From assembly GCF_014696315.1 (NCBI RefSeq), contig NZ_JACJPX010000035.1:1-64000 (forward strand): a stretch of 64,000 nt of DNA, written 5' to 3'. Position 1 is the stretch's first letter, and every line of letters begins with the position of its first letter. The notes below the pieces were generated by a model. That model worked only from the letters and a program-made list of their open reading frames with translations. It did not search any database and was not told the origin of the DNA. Shown in pieces: positions 53,070 through 60,468 of this stretch. The position numbers and the translations under genes were made by a program. This DNA is from Calothrix membranacea FACHB-236. Its GTDB lineage: Bacteria; Cyanobacteriota; Cyanobacteriia; Cyanobacteriales; Nostocaceae.

Positions 53070-53480
53070 TCATTTTGACTCAAAAAACGCAGCCGGAGAA
53101 ATGTGAAAAAATTTCGCGAGTTGGCTAATGTGGTTAACTGTAAGATTACGTTGTCCACTTAAAACTTCAGAAACGATAGATTCCGTTTTAAAAATAGGAA
53201 CTAAATCTTTTTGTCGTAAATTAAATTCAGCTATTAAAGCTTGCAGCAGTTCAACCCCAGAAATATCTTTTATATTATGATGTTTTTCTTCGTACTCGTA
53301 AATTAGAGTACCTAAAACATTAATATAGTCTTGTTCGTCTGTCGTTAACTCACCTTTATCTATCAGTGAATCGATTACTTCTTGCATAGCTAAGAATTCT
53401 TCCTCGGTAGAGATGGGACGAGGAGGAAAAGAATAAAGTAATTCCAGATAGCTGTTAGTTTTATGTATTCCAGGGGTCAT
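53070..53480 (-). CDS. higA: HigA-type antitoxin (XRE helix-turn-helix)
   Basis: The start at 53480 is set by AGGAGG nine bases upstream, inside the toxin gene. The 136-residue protein has an acidic N-terminal helical part (EEEFLAMQEVIDSLIDKGEL, DEQDYINVLGTLIYEYEEKH) and a C-terminal HTH (LQALIAEFNLRQKDLVPIFK, SIVSEVLSGQRNLTVNHISQ, LAKFFHISPAAFF). This layout is common for the antitoxin of HigB-type operons, which bind the operator and neutralise the toxin. The gene overlaps the toxin end by 20 bp and follows it, the toxin-first order typical of higBA. Confidence 0.9.
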   Translation of the reverse strand: MTPGIHKTNSYLELLYSFPPRPISTEEEFLAMQEVIDSLIDKGELTTDEQDYINVLGTLIYEYEEKHHNIKDISGVELLQALIAEFNLRQKDLVPIFKTESIVSEVLSGQRNLTVNHISQLAKFFHISPAAFFESK

Positions 53481-53763
53481 TTTTCCAGTCCTCCTTATCA
53501 TATTCTGCATGGGTGAGGACATGGCGGATAAAGACTTTTTGGTATTTATAATCTACCAAAGCAATAAGTCGATAGTTATTACCGCCGATGTTAAACACTG
53601 TCAGATTACCAACTTGATCTGCTGAAGGGAAAGTTTGGCATAACTCCACAAAGTTCTGCCATTGAGCTAAAGAAGTAATTTTGTACCATAATCGCAGACT
53701 TGTTTGTGCATTAGAATGCTTTTCCCAAAATTCTGCAAGTCTTGCACGAGTGATAATGTGCAT
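53461..53763 (-). CDS. higB: HigB-type toxin
   Basis: The 100-residue protein matches the HigB-type RelE-fold toxins: MHIITRARLAEFWEKHSNAQ, SLRLWYKITSLAQWQNFVEL, NLTVFNIGGNNYRLIALVDY and KVFIRHVLTHAEYDKEDWKN. The last block, with its HVLTHAEYD, is characteristic. These toxins cut mRNA at the ribosome. It is the first gene of the pair; the antitoxin gene overlaps its end. No clear operator could be read, though ATATC-containing repeats lie 20-60 bp upstream. Confidence 0.93.
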   Translation of the reverse strand: MHIITRARLAEFWEKHSNAQTSLRLWYKITSLAQWQNFVELCQTFPSADQVGNLTVFNIGGNNYRLIALVDYKYQKVFIRHVLTHAEYDKEDWKNDPWNT

Positions 53764-53968
53764 GAATTGTTAAGAGCCGATATTTATTCATAAAAGTTAA
53801 TCTGGCCGGATATCAGCTATCTTAGCAAATTGCGAAGTCTATGAGTGAATAGTTTCTACCCTGCTTTTGGTGCAACCCGGATGCATCTGGGAGAAAATAG
53901 ATTTTTCTGGGAAACCTAACAAATATGGCTGGTGATTTAATACCCGTCTGGTTTCCTAAATTCTGTGA

Positions 53969-54574
53969 ATGTTTATGCAACAGTTAAAAAATAAAGTAAC
54001 AAATAAATTAGAACGAATATTAGAGCAAAATTTAGTACCCCGTTTAGTCAAGTGGGGAGAATACTTAGAAAATAAAATTAGGCGTTATAAGCATCAACAA
54101 CTAAAGCCGCAATTAAAATTTTGTGGTGCAGATGTAAGATTTAAGCGAGATATCAAAATTGAGCATCCACAAAATGTTTCTTTAGGAAATAAAGTTTATA
54201 TCGGCCCGGATGTTTTATTAGATGGTCGTGGTGGAATTACAATTGGTGACAATAGTACAATTGGATTTAATGTTGTCATCCTCTCGGCAAATCATGATTA
54301 TCAAAGTAACGACCTGCCCTATGAATATAATGTTTATATTCATAAACCAGTAGTTATTGGTCGCAATGTTTGGATTGGTGGTAATGTTCTCATTGTTCCC
54401 GGCGTGACAATTGGAGATGGCGCAATTGTTGCAGCTGGTACCGTTGTCACTGGCAATGTTGAACCTTTAGCTATTGTTGGTAATCAACCGATGAGAACTA
54501 TTAAGTATCGCGATAAAGAACATTATGAACGGCTTGCAAGTAAGCAAAATATTAGTAATTTACCAATTGAATGA
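53969..54574 (+). CDS. Left-handed beta-helix O-acetyltransferase
   Basis: The 201-residue protein starts with a basic amphipathic helix region (LKNKVTNKLERILEQNLVPR) and then hexapeptide repeats. KIEHPQNVSLGNKVYIGPDV, ITIGDNSTIGFNVVILSANH, DYQ..., VIGRNVWIGGNVLIVPGVTI and GDGAIVAAGTVVTGNVEP form the maltose/galactoside O-acetyltransferase fold, with the catalytic H in SANHD. The acceptor is likely a sugar of surface polysaccharide or glycolipid. It is upstream of and in the opposite direction to the P450 gene. A 12-bp palindrome begins within its stop codon. Confidence 0.9.
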   Translation: MFMQQLKNKVTNKLERILEQNLVPRLVKWGEYLENKIRRYKHQQLKPQLKFCGADVRFKRDIKIEHPQNVSLGNKVYIGPDVLLDGRGGITIGDNSTIGFNVVILSANHDYQSNDLPYEYNVYIHKPVVIGRNVWIGGNVLIVPGVTIGDGAIVAAGTVVTGNVEPLAIVGNQPMRTIKYRDKEHYERLASKQNISNLPIE

Positions 54575-54598
54575 TGCGTTCGCCAAGGCGAACGCATC
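54573..54598. repeat. Palindrome GATGCGTTCGCC-AA-GGCGAACGCATC
   Basis: A perfect 12-bp stem starts on the last two bases of the acyltransferase stop and is followed by CTACGTC. A related stem (GATGCGTTA/TAACGCATC, also followed by CTAC) lies at 58005-58031. It can act as an mRNA end; no T-run follows on the plus strand. Confidence 0.8.
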
Positions 54599-54623
54599 CT
54601 ACGTCTTAATTATGAATTGCGAA

Positions 54624-56006
54624 TTACGAATTACGAATTAAGCTATTTGCACGCTTTTCTTGAGGTCTGGCAACCATTCGCAATCCTGGGGGTGTAGAAA
54701 GAGTTAAACCACGGCGTACAGGATGTAAAGCACGTTTATTTAATAATGAAACTTGGAAATGTGACAGAATTGTTGCTAAGACAATTTTCATTTCATATTG
54801 GGCAAATGCTAACCCGATACAGCGACGATTACCGCCACCAAAGGGTAAGTATTCATAGGGTGAAAATTGCCTTTCTAAAAAGCGTTCTGGGCGAAATTGT
54901 TTGGAATTTGGGTAAATTTCTTGGCGATGATGCGCTAAATAAATGCTAGGTATAATTAGGGTTCCGACTGGTAATTTGTAACCCATAATTTCAATTGGAT
55001 ATTTTGCCACCCTAAGAAAACCATTGATCACAATTGGATAAATCCGCAATGTTTCTTGACAGACTGCTGTTAAATAAGGCAACTTAGCAATGCTACTCGC
55101 ATCAGGATTGACACCAAGGGTATCTAGTTCGTGTAGTAACTTTTCCTGCACTTCTGGTAATTGGTCAATCCAGTAAAAAGCCCATGTTAATGCAGAAGCA
55201 GTAGTTTCATGTCCTGCGACCAATAATGTCATTAATTCATCACGTAATTCTAAATCTGACATTGGTTGTCCGTCTTCATAACGAGCCGCCATCATCAAAC
55301 TGAGGATATCTTGACGATTGTGGTTAGATTCAGCCCGACGTTCTTGAATCAAAGCATAAATTAATTGATCAATTTTTTGCAGTTGGCGAATTACTTTACC
55401 CCAAGGACTCCATGCGCCTAAATCTTGTCGCATAAATTTAAACAAGAAGGAAGCAAACAGCACAGGAGAACCGATAAAATCTAGCAAAGAACTGAGCAAT
55501 TGCCGCAGTTCTTGAAACCGCTCACCTTCATCCAACCCAAACACTACTCGTAAAATGACGCGCAAGGTAATTTCTTGCATAGAGTTACGGATATTGAAAG
55601 GTTTGCCAATCTGCCATTCATTACTTACCTGCTCAGCTATTTCACGAATATCTTGGCCGTAAGCCCGCATTCTTTCGCCATGAAAGGGAGGGGTTAATAA
55701 TTGCCGTTGGCGTTGGTGGCGATCGCCATCAAGTAAAATTACAGAATTATCACCTAACAACAATCTTAAAATTCCGTCCCCCCCACCAGTCTGAAAATAA
55801 CTCTGATCAGCAGTAAAAATCTCTTCCAGTGCTTGGGGATGGCTGAAATATACCAGATGGTTAGCACCCTTACTCCAAACAGTGAATGAGTCACCGTAGA
55901 TTTTGGCAAAACCTTCTACATATTGCACTGGTTGAGTCACAAACTTGAAAAGCCGTTGCCAACGCGGTAGTTTTGGCCCATCAGGTAAGCTGTGAGTGAG
56001 TGTCAT
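54624..56006 (-). CDS. Cytochrome P450, CYP110-like
   Basis: The 460-residue P450 has all hallmarks: I-helix AGHETTA (264-270), ExxR in QETLRIYPI, PERFLER, and the haem loop FGGGNRRC396-IGLAFA. The beginning (MTLTHSLPDGPKLPRWQRLF, FVTQPVQYVEGFAKIYGDSF) and the PPFHGERMRAYG block match the CYP110 family of filamentous cyanobacteria, which oxidise fatty acids, alkanes and terpenoids. No membrane anchor. The last codons (LIRNS, stop) lie in a GAATTAC repeat, so the tail is probably non-native. Single gene, with a 322-bp gap before ParA. Confidence 0.94.
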   Translation of the reverse strand: MTLTHSLPDGPKLPRWQRLFKFVTQPVQYVEGFAKIYGDSFTVWSKGANHLVYFSHPQALEEIFTADQSYFQTGGGDGILRLLLGDNSVILLDGDRHQRQRQLLTPPFHGERMRAYGQDIREIAEQVSNEWQIGKPFNIRNSMQEITLRVILRVVFGLDEGERFQELRQLLSSLLDFIGSPVLFASFLFKFMRQDLGAWSPWGKVIRQLQKIDQLIYALIQERRAESNHNRQDILSLMMAARYEDGQPMSDLELRDELMTLLVAGHETTASALTWAFYWIDQLPEVQEKLLHELDTLGVNPDASSIAKLPYLTAVCQETLRIYPIVINGFLRVAKYPIEIMGYKLPVGTLIIPSIYLAHHRQEIYPNSKQFRPERFLERQFSPYEYLPFGGGNRRCIGLAFAQYEMKIVLATILSHFQVSLLNKRALHPVRRGLTLSTPPGLRMVARPQEKRANSLIRNS

Positions 56007-56328
56007 ATAAAATTTTGAGGGTGAAATAAGTTTCGGCTTTTATTGTTACAAGTTTTTCTAATATTGCGGGCGGAAAAATCCCTCGCAAGATATGAGTATT
56101 TACTACTAATTAATTGCCAAATTCTATTAGAATAAAGTTAAACTGATGCGCGACTAGATTGTAAATTTTTACATTTAGGCTGTCATTAGTCATTGGTCAT
56201 TTTTCATTTGTCTTGACAAAAGACGAAAGAGATTGCTGGCTGGTTGGAATTGTAAGCAAGTGTTAGCAAAATAAGTAGTGGATGCACAAAGCAGTATATT
56301 CTTATATGGCAGCGTCGGAAGTTAAGAA
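56007..56328. other. 322-bp non-coding gap
   Basis: It separates the minus-strand P450 and the plus-strand ParA gene. Contains a GTCATTAGTCATTGGTCATT run (about 56182-56201) related to the repeats at 24572 and 59829, and TTGACA at 56213 without a good -10 at normal distance. Nothing else is seen. Confidence 0.5.
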
Positions 56329-56961
56329 GTGCCAAACATCATTGCTATACTCAACGGTAAAGGAGGTGTCGGTAAAACGACTACCGCAGTCAATCTGGCT
56401 GCAAACTTTGCCCAAAAATACAATGTGATTCTGATTGACGCAGATATTCAAGGTTCTGCCAGTTGGTGGTTTGGGCGCAATCAGAACGGTATGGGGTTTG
56501 ATCTGTCTCAAGAAACAGATCCGCAACTTTTAGGTGATTTAAGAAAGCTAACAGGTTACGATTTAGTAATAGTGGATACGCCTCCGGCGCTGCACTCTGA
56601 AGCATTGGCGACGGTAGTAGCGATCGCAGATTATCTTGTTTTACCTACACCCCCAGCACCAATGGATCTAACCGTGTTAATTGAGACAGTTAGAAAAGCT
56701 GTCATCCCTTTGGGAGTCCCCCATCGGGTGCTGCTTACCAAAGTTGATCCGCGGAGTATTGGGGAAGCAGTTGAGGCGCAAAACACTCTCATGCGATTAG
56801 GAATACCCGCTTGTAAAACCTTTATCCGCGCCTATAAAGCGCACGAAAGAGCAGCACTTGAGGGTGTAGCGATCACTCAATGGCGAGGTAAACACTCACT
56901 GGAAGCGCAATCAGACTATCGTCGTGTAGCCAATGAATTACAGCTTGATTGGAGGAAATAA
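56329..56961 (+). CDS. ParA/MinD-type ATPase, McdA-like
   Basis: The 210-residue protein is a Walker-type positioning ATPase. The deviant Walker A is [14 protein letters not shown] starting at K11, including the signature lysine; Walker A' is [11 protein letters not shown], and Walker B is [10 protein letters not shown]. It is a short ParA, with no N-terminal helix-turn-helix. Such ATPases bind the nucleoid non-specifically and position cargo by a partner-driven gradient. GTG at 56329 is taken as the start. The next gene overlaps its stop by one base (TAATG) and encodes a coiled-coil partner with a tryptophan four residues from its C-terminus, which resembles McdB, the carboxysome adaptor. 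No parB or parS is nearby. Alternative: an orphan partition ATPase. Confidence 0.85.
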   Translation: MPNIIAILNGKGGVGKTTTAVNLAANFAQKYNVILIDADIQGSASWWFGRNQNGMGFDLSQETDPQLLGDLRKLTGYDLVIVDTPPALHSEALATVVAIADYLVLPTPPAPMDLTVLIETVRKAVIPLGVPHRVLLTKVDPRSIGEAVEAQNTLMRLGIPACKTFIRAYKAHERAALEGVAITQWRGKHSLEAQSDYRRVANELQLDWRK

Positions 56962-57572
56962 TGGTTAAGAAACGTCTGTCTGACTTATTACAAGAAGAAG
57001 CACAAAAATTTACGCCATCTGAAGGTGAAACAGCCATTGAAGTAACTGCTGAAGCTGTGAGCGAAGCAGATGTGTCAGCAGAAGAAACATCAACGCAGAC
57101 ACCTGAGTCATCTACTGGGGCTAGGCGTGCAACTCCTACTAAGGCTGATTTAGAAAACACTATCAAAGAATTAAAAGAAACTCTCGAAAAATCTCACGAA
57201 AAAGAAGCCACCCTCCAACAGCAAGTTACAAATTTAAAATCGGCTGTATCTGAACAAAAAGCAGTAGCAACAAAGCTAACCAAAGAACTTGAGGAAGCAA
57301 AACAAGCTGCTTTACATTTAGCAGAATCTAACTCTCAGCTTATAGAAGAAATTAACTCTTTGAAACAAGAAAAAGAACAGTTTGCTGAAGCTAATTCTCA
57401 GCTTGTAGCTCAAAGTAATGCCTTAAAGGAAAAACAAGAAACTTATAAACCAGTAAAACAGACTCATGGTCAAGACTATTATAGAAAATCACATAGATCA
57501 TCAGAAAGATTAGCAATAACACAACCAGATGAGTCTGAAGATAGCTCTTCTCAGATGTGGTTGCTTGACTGA
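56961..57572 (+). CDS. Coiled-coil partner of ParA, McdB-like
   Basis: The start at 56961 has GGAGGAAAT just before it and overlaps the ParA stop by one base. The 203-residue protein has a short conserved-looking head (KKRLSDLLQEEAQKF) and an acidic, Ser/Thr-rich disordered part (EVTAEAVSEADVSAEETS). A long coiled coil follows (about 60-150; for example IKELKETLEKSHEKEATLQQ, VATKLTKELEEAKQAALHLA). The tail is basic to acidic, ending DESEDSSSQMWLLD. McdB proteins are described as disordered/coiled-coil proteins with a conserved Trp within the last four residues, and this one fits. There is no DNA-binding motif. Function as a cargo adaptor is inferred. Confidence 0.6.
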   Translation: MVKKRLSDLLQEEAQKFTPSEGETAIEVTAEAVSEADVSAEETSTQTPESSTGARRATPTKADLENTIKELKETLEKSHEKEATLQQQVTNLKSAVSEQKAVATKLTKELEEAKQAALHLAESNSQLIEEINSLKQEKEQFAEANSQLVAQSNALKEKQETYKPVKQTHGQDYYRKSHRSSERLAITQPDESEDSSSQMWLLD

Positions 57573-57769
57573 TACTACTACTTTCTTGAATTAAAAATCA
57601 ACGATGTCGTAGTGGCGTGGCAAGGCTAATTTTTTGCATTAGGTTTCTAGTTAAAACGGCGCTAAAGCGCAACTACGAATATTTTCTCATGCAATATTTT
57701 AGCTGTGTCAATCCAGTAGCAATATGCTTGGGTTAAGCTCATTAGCGATTGATTTGTCACTTATTTAAA

Positions 57770-57950
57770 AAAGCCAGCAGCATTGGGGGATTCTCCCCCA
57801 AACCCCCTCCAAAATTATTGTTCTGTTTTTTTGTTGAGTAACTAGTACAGCAGGGCTTAAATAAACAGACCATACCCTACGGGAAGCCGCTTTGCGGTAA
57901 TAGTTTTTTGGTTTTGTTATCAATTAATTTTCTTAACTGAACTGTATTTA
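57770..57950. repeat. Dispersed intergenic repeat, copy 2 with internal insertion
   Basis: It matches 9-160 but contains a 58-bp block at 57846-57903 (starting TACAGCAGGGC, ending CGGTAATAG) that copy 1 lacks. TAG occurs on both sides of the block. The surrounding gap, 57573-58041, also holds a GCGCTAAAGCGC palindrome (57659-57670) and the stem at 58005-58031; no gene is seen. Confidence 0.8.
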
Positions 57951-58004
57951 ATCCATTAGGGTGTGTTAGCCGTAGCCTTAACGCACCATTTCTGCCAAAA
58001 GCTT

Positions 58005-58031
58005 GATGCGTTAGTGTCAGCGTAACGCATC
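58005..58031. repeat. Palindrome GATGCGTTA / TAACGCATC
   Basis: A perfect 9-bp stem with a 9-nt loop ends 11 bp before the stop of the minus-strand hydrolase. Related to the stem at 54573-54598; both continue CTAC. It could terminate the minus-strand transcript. Confidence 0.7.
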
Positions 58032-58041
58032 CTACATGATT

Positions 58042-58974
58042 TTATTTGCTAGCTAATTTGTTGTTTTCGTATTCTCTAGAATGGGTATGACTGCAAAATT
58101 CTAAAATATTTTGGGCGGTGATTTGTGGTTGTTCTAGATGAGGAAGATGTCCACAGTTTTGTATCCATACAAGTTGGCTGTGGGGAATTGCACGTTTAAA
58201 TCTTTGAGCATCTTTAGTACCCAAAATCTTATCGGAATCTCCCCACAAAATTAGTGTTTGCTGTTTAATTTCTGCTAATTTTTTAAATCTAAAGGCACGA
58301 TAACCGCCACTTTTAGTAAAAGCAATTAAAGCTTGGCTCCAGTTTGGCATTTGTAGATGTAATGCGGCGCAATCTACACCATCATTTGTTACCAGTTGTT
58401 GAGCTTTATAAGCAGCGCGAGAAATGCGATCGCGCACTTTGGGATTACGCAAAAATTCTGTGGCTAAGTAATCCAAAGGGGGAAACATGAATTTGCTTAA
58501 GGGTGAACCACCTTGCAAACCTGCACTATCCATTAACACTAGTTTTTTGACTGCTTCAGGATAAGTGAGTGTAAAGTCAATTGCTGCTGCACCCCCCATT
58601 GATGCACCGAGCAAAATGACAGGTTGGTTAATTAGGGTTTTCCAAAAATAATAAAGATGGGTTTTAATGGCAGTGGGACTATAGTTAATCCCAGACAATC
58701 TTTCTGTAAAACCAAAACCCAATAAATCCACAGCCCAAGTTTCATTTTCTGCTGCTAATAATGGGAGCAGTCGCCGGAATTCTAAAACTGAACTATCAAA
58801 GCCGTGAATTAATAAAATTGGTACACCACCACTACCTTGATGTACATAGGTGGTATTGATTGGTTGAGTAGCCAGAGGAGTTGCGATCGCCTGAGATTGA
58901 ATACTTTGAGCAAGTGCGATCGCGGCAGGTTCTTGTAATTGCCCAACGGCTGTAGGTAAAAAACTTGGAAACAT
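58042..58974 (-). CDS. Alpha/beta hydrolase
   Basis: Start at 58974 (MFPSFLPTAVGQL, GAGG a few bases upstream) gives 310 residues; a TTG 20 codons earlier is less likely. PILLIHGFDSSVLEFRRLLP, WAVDLLGFGFTERLSGINYS and GASMGGAAAI (nucleophile S125) mark the fold. TLILWGDSDKILG and NCGHLPHLEQP give the acid and the histidine. It belongs to the same broad cyanobacterial and chloroplast hydrolase group as the gene at 28476. Substrate unknown; no signal peptide. Confidence 0.85.
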   Translation of the reverse strand: MFPSFLPTAVGQLQEPAAIALAQSIQSQAIATPLATQPINTTYVHQGSGGVPILLIHGFDSSVLEFRRLLPLLAAENETWAVDLLGFGFTERLSGINYSPTAIKTHLYYFWKTLINQPVILLGASMGGAAAIDFTLTYPEAVKKLVLMDSAGLQGGSPLSKFMFPPLDYLATEFLRNPKVRDRISRAAYKAQQLVTNDGVDCAALHLQMPNWSQALIAFTKSGGYRAFRFKKLAEIKQQTLILWGDSDKILGTKDAQRFKRAIPHSQLVWIQNCGHLPHLEQPQITAQNILEFCSHTHSREYENNKLASK

Positions 58975-59078
58975 AAACCTCAGTTTACCATACTGTTTGG
59001 CCAGTTTTTGCCAATTGTACAGAGGGCACAGCAATGCCGTGCCCTACCCATCTATTACATTCTATTTCCAAATTGGCA

Positions 59079-59708
59079 TTATTTAATCAAATGGAAAGAG
59101 TTGAAAAACTTTTGCGTCTCGCTAATTTCAGGAGTTTCTATACTACCAACCATCATAAAATATATTTTCTGTCCAACCAGAAAAAAGCGACTGTTATAAA
59201 TCGTGCCATTTTTTTCGTCTTTGACTTTAATTTCTTTACCGGGATATTCTTCAAACTGAATATTTTTTTGACTCAATAACTTGTTTTCATTTTCTAACAT
59301 TCCTTCTAGAAAAGCATCGATTAATTCTCCCGGAGGTAACTGGCTGACATCAATGCCAAAATCTGCGTATCCTACAATGAAAGCATTTTTATCTCCAGTA
59401 ACAGCGTGCATTTTTAATGATTTAATACCTGATGAATTAGAATTTTCAGGCGGAGATATCTCTTCTACTTTTCCATTAGGAAAAAGCACAGAAAATTTTC
59501 CCTCAGATGAAGAAAATTCTTGCCATGCCGGTGTGGTTGCAATAACGCTTGATATAGGTAATTGCTGAATATTGTTTATTGTTTTTGCATCAACTTTCGG
59601 ATTGCTCAGTGTTTCTACTAATAATAAAAATATAGCAGCTAAAAATACTTGGTTTAACTTACGGTTTGTTTGTAACATTGGCTTGTCTATTTTAATTGAC
59701 AATTCCAT
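59079..59708 (-). CDS. Exported PsbP-like-fold protein of unknown function
   Basis: The 209-residue protein has an N-terminal hydrophobic signal (LNQVFLAAIFLLLVETLSNP, cleavage likely near residue 41). The mature part begins AWQEFSSSEGKFSVLFPNGK. This W..F.S.eGkFsv.fP opening, then alternating strands ending RFFLVGQKIYFMMVGSI and a closing helix SETQKFFNSFHLIK, is seen in many cyanobacterial exported proteins related to the PsbP/Mog1 fold. Function not known. A second Met (residue 11) just before the hydrophobic stretch may be the true start. It lies 104 bp upstream of the hydrolase gene, in the same direction. Confidence 0.7.
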   Translation of the reverse strand: MELSIKIDKPMLQTNRKLNQVFLAAIFLLLVETLSNPKVDAKTINNIQQLPISSVIATTPAWQEFSSSEGKFSVLFPNGKVEEISPPENSNSSGIKSLKMHAVTGDKNAFIVGYADFGIDVSQLPPGELIDAFLEGMLENENKLLSQKNIQFEEYPGKEIKVKDEKNGTIYNSRFFLVGQKIYFMMVGSIETPEISETQKFFNSFHLIK

Positions 59709-59828
59709 TAAAGCTGCTATTTATACAGATAATAAGGGAGATATCTCTGAATTTGTGTGGTTTTCTTGTAAGTTTTTGCAAAAATTAAATAACTAGGTTG
59801 GCAAAATTAAAAATTACTGGCTGAGGCT

Positions 59829-59857
59829 GTCATTAGTCATTGGTAAGGATTTCAAGC
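59829..59857. repeat. 29-bp dispersed repeat, copy 2
   Basis: Reverse-complement match, one mismatch, to 24572-24600. It lies in the 310-bp gap between the exported protein and the response regulator, where no gene is supported. Confidence 0.7.
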
Positions 59858-60018
59858 AGATTTACATTGCGTAACATAATTTGGTTTATTCCTGCCAACT
59901 TACTTATGATTCTGGTACGAGTTAATAATTTCAGATGGGGCAAATTTCTACTGGATTCTGTAAATTGTATAAATAATGAAAAGTGCGATCGCCTGTTGAT
60001 TGCAGTAGTAAAAGTACC

Positions 60019-60399
60019 TTAGAACAATTCCCATCCTAAAGTTTGCGCTACCTCGTTAGAGATAGTAATAGGGTTGAACGGTTTAGCAATCACGCCAGCG
60101 ACACCCATCTGGGCAAAACGACGGCGATCGCTCGGTTGTACTTTTGCGGTTAACAGTACTATGGGAATCAGTTGTGTAGCAGGGTCAGATTGCAGTTTGT
60201 GACAGACATCAAATCCATTCATGTCAGGCATAGAAATATCTAATAGGATGGCATCCCAATGCCCTGTTCTTACTGTGACTAATGCTTCACTACCAGACTC
60301 AGCTGTGCTGACTTGCCATCCTGCTATTTCTTCTAACGATACTTGGATAATACGACGAATATCAGGTTCATCATCAACAATTAAAAGGCGTTTTGTCAT
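60019..60399 (-). CDS. Single-domain response regulator
   Basis: The 126-residue protein is a lone receiver. The acidic pair is D9-D10 (LLIVDDEPDIRR), the phospho-acceptor is D54 (AILLDISMPDMNG), T84 lies in VLLTAK, and K106 is in AGVIAKPFNP. No DNA-binding or enzymatic output domain follows, so it acts by protein contact or relays phosphate onwards. It lies 69 bp downstream of the multi-PAS histidine kinase on the same strand and is probably its partner. Confidence 0.94.
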   Translation of the reverse strand: MTKRLLIVDDEPDIRRIIQVSLEEIAGWQVSTAESGSEALVTVRTGHWDAILLDISMPDMNGFDVCHKLQSDPATQLIPIVLLTAKVQPSDRRRFAQMGVAGVIAKPFNPITISNEVAQTLGWELF

Positions 60400-60468
60400 A
60401 ACTAGTTAAGCAACATAAAAGTCATGGGTGAGAGTCAGACAACTCTTAACAGATGCAATTATATGTAA

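Noticed and set aside
59840-60022. 60-codon plus-strand ORF
   Set aside because: It starts in a dispersed repeat, overlaps the end of the response regulator gene and shows no motif.
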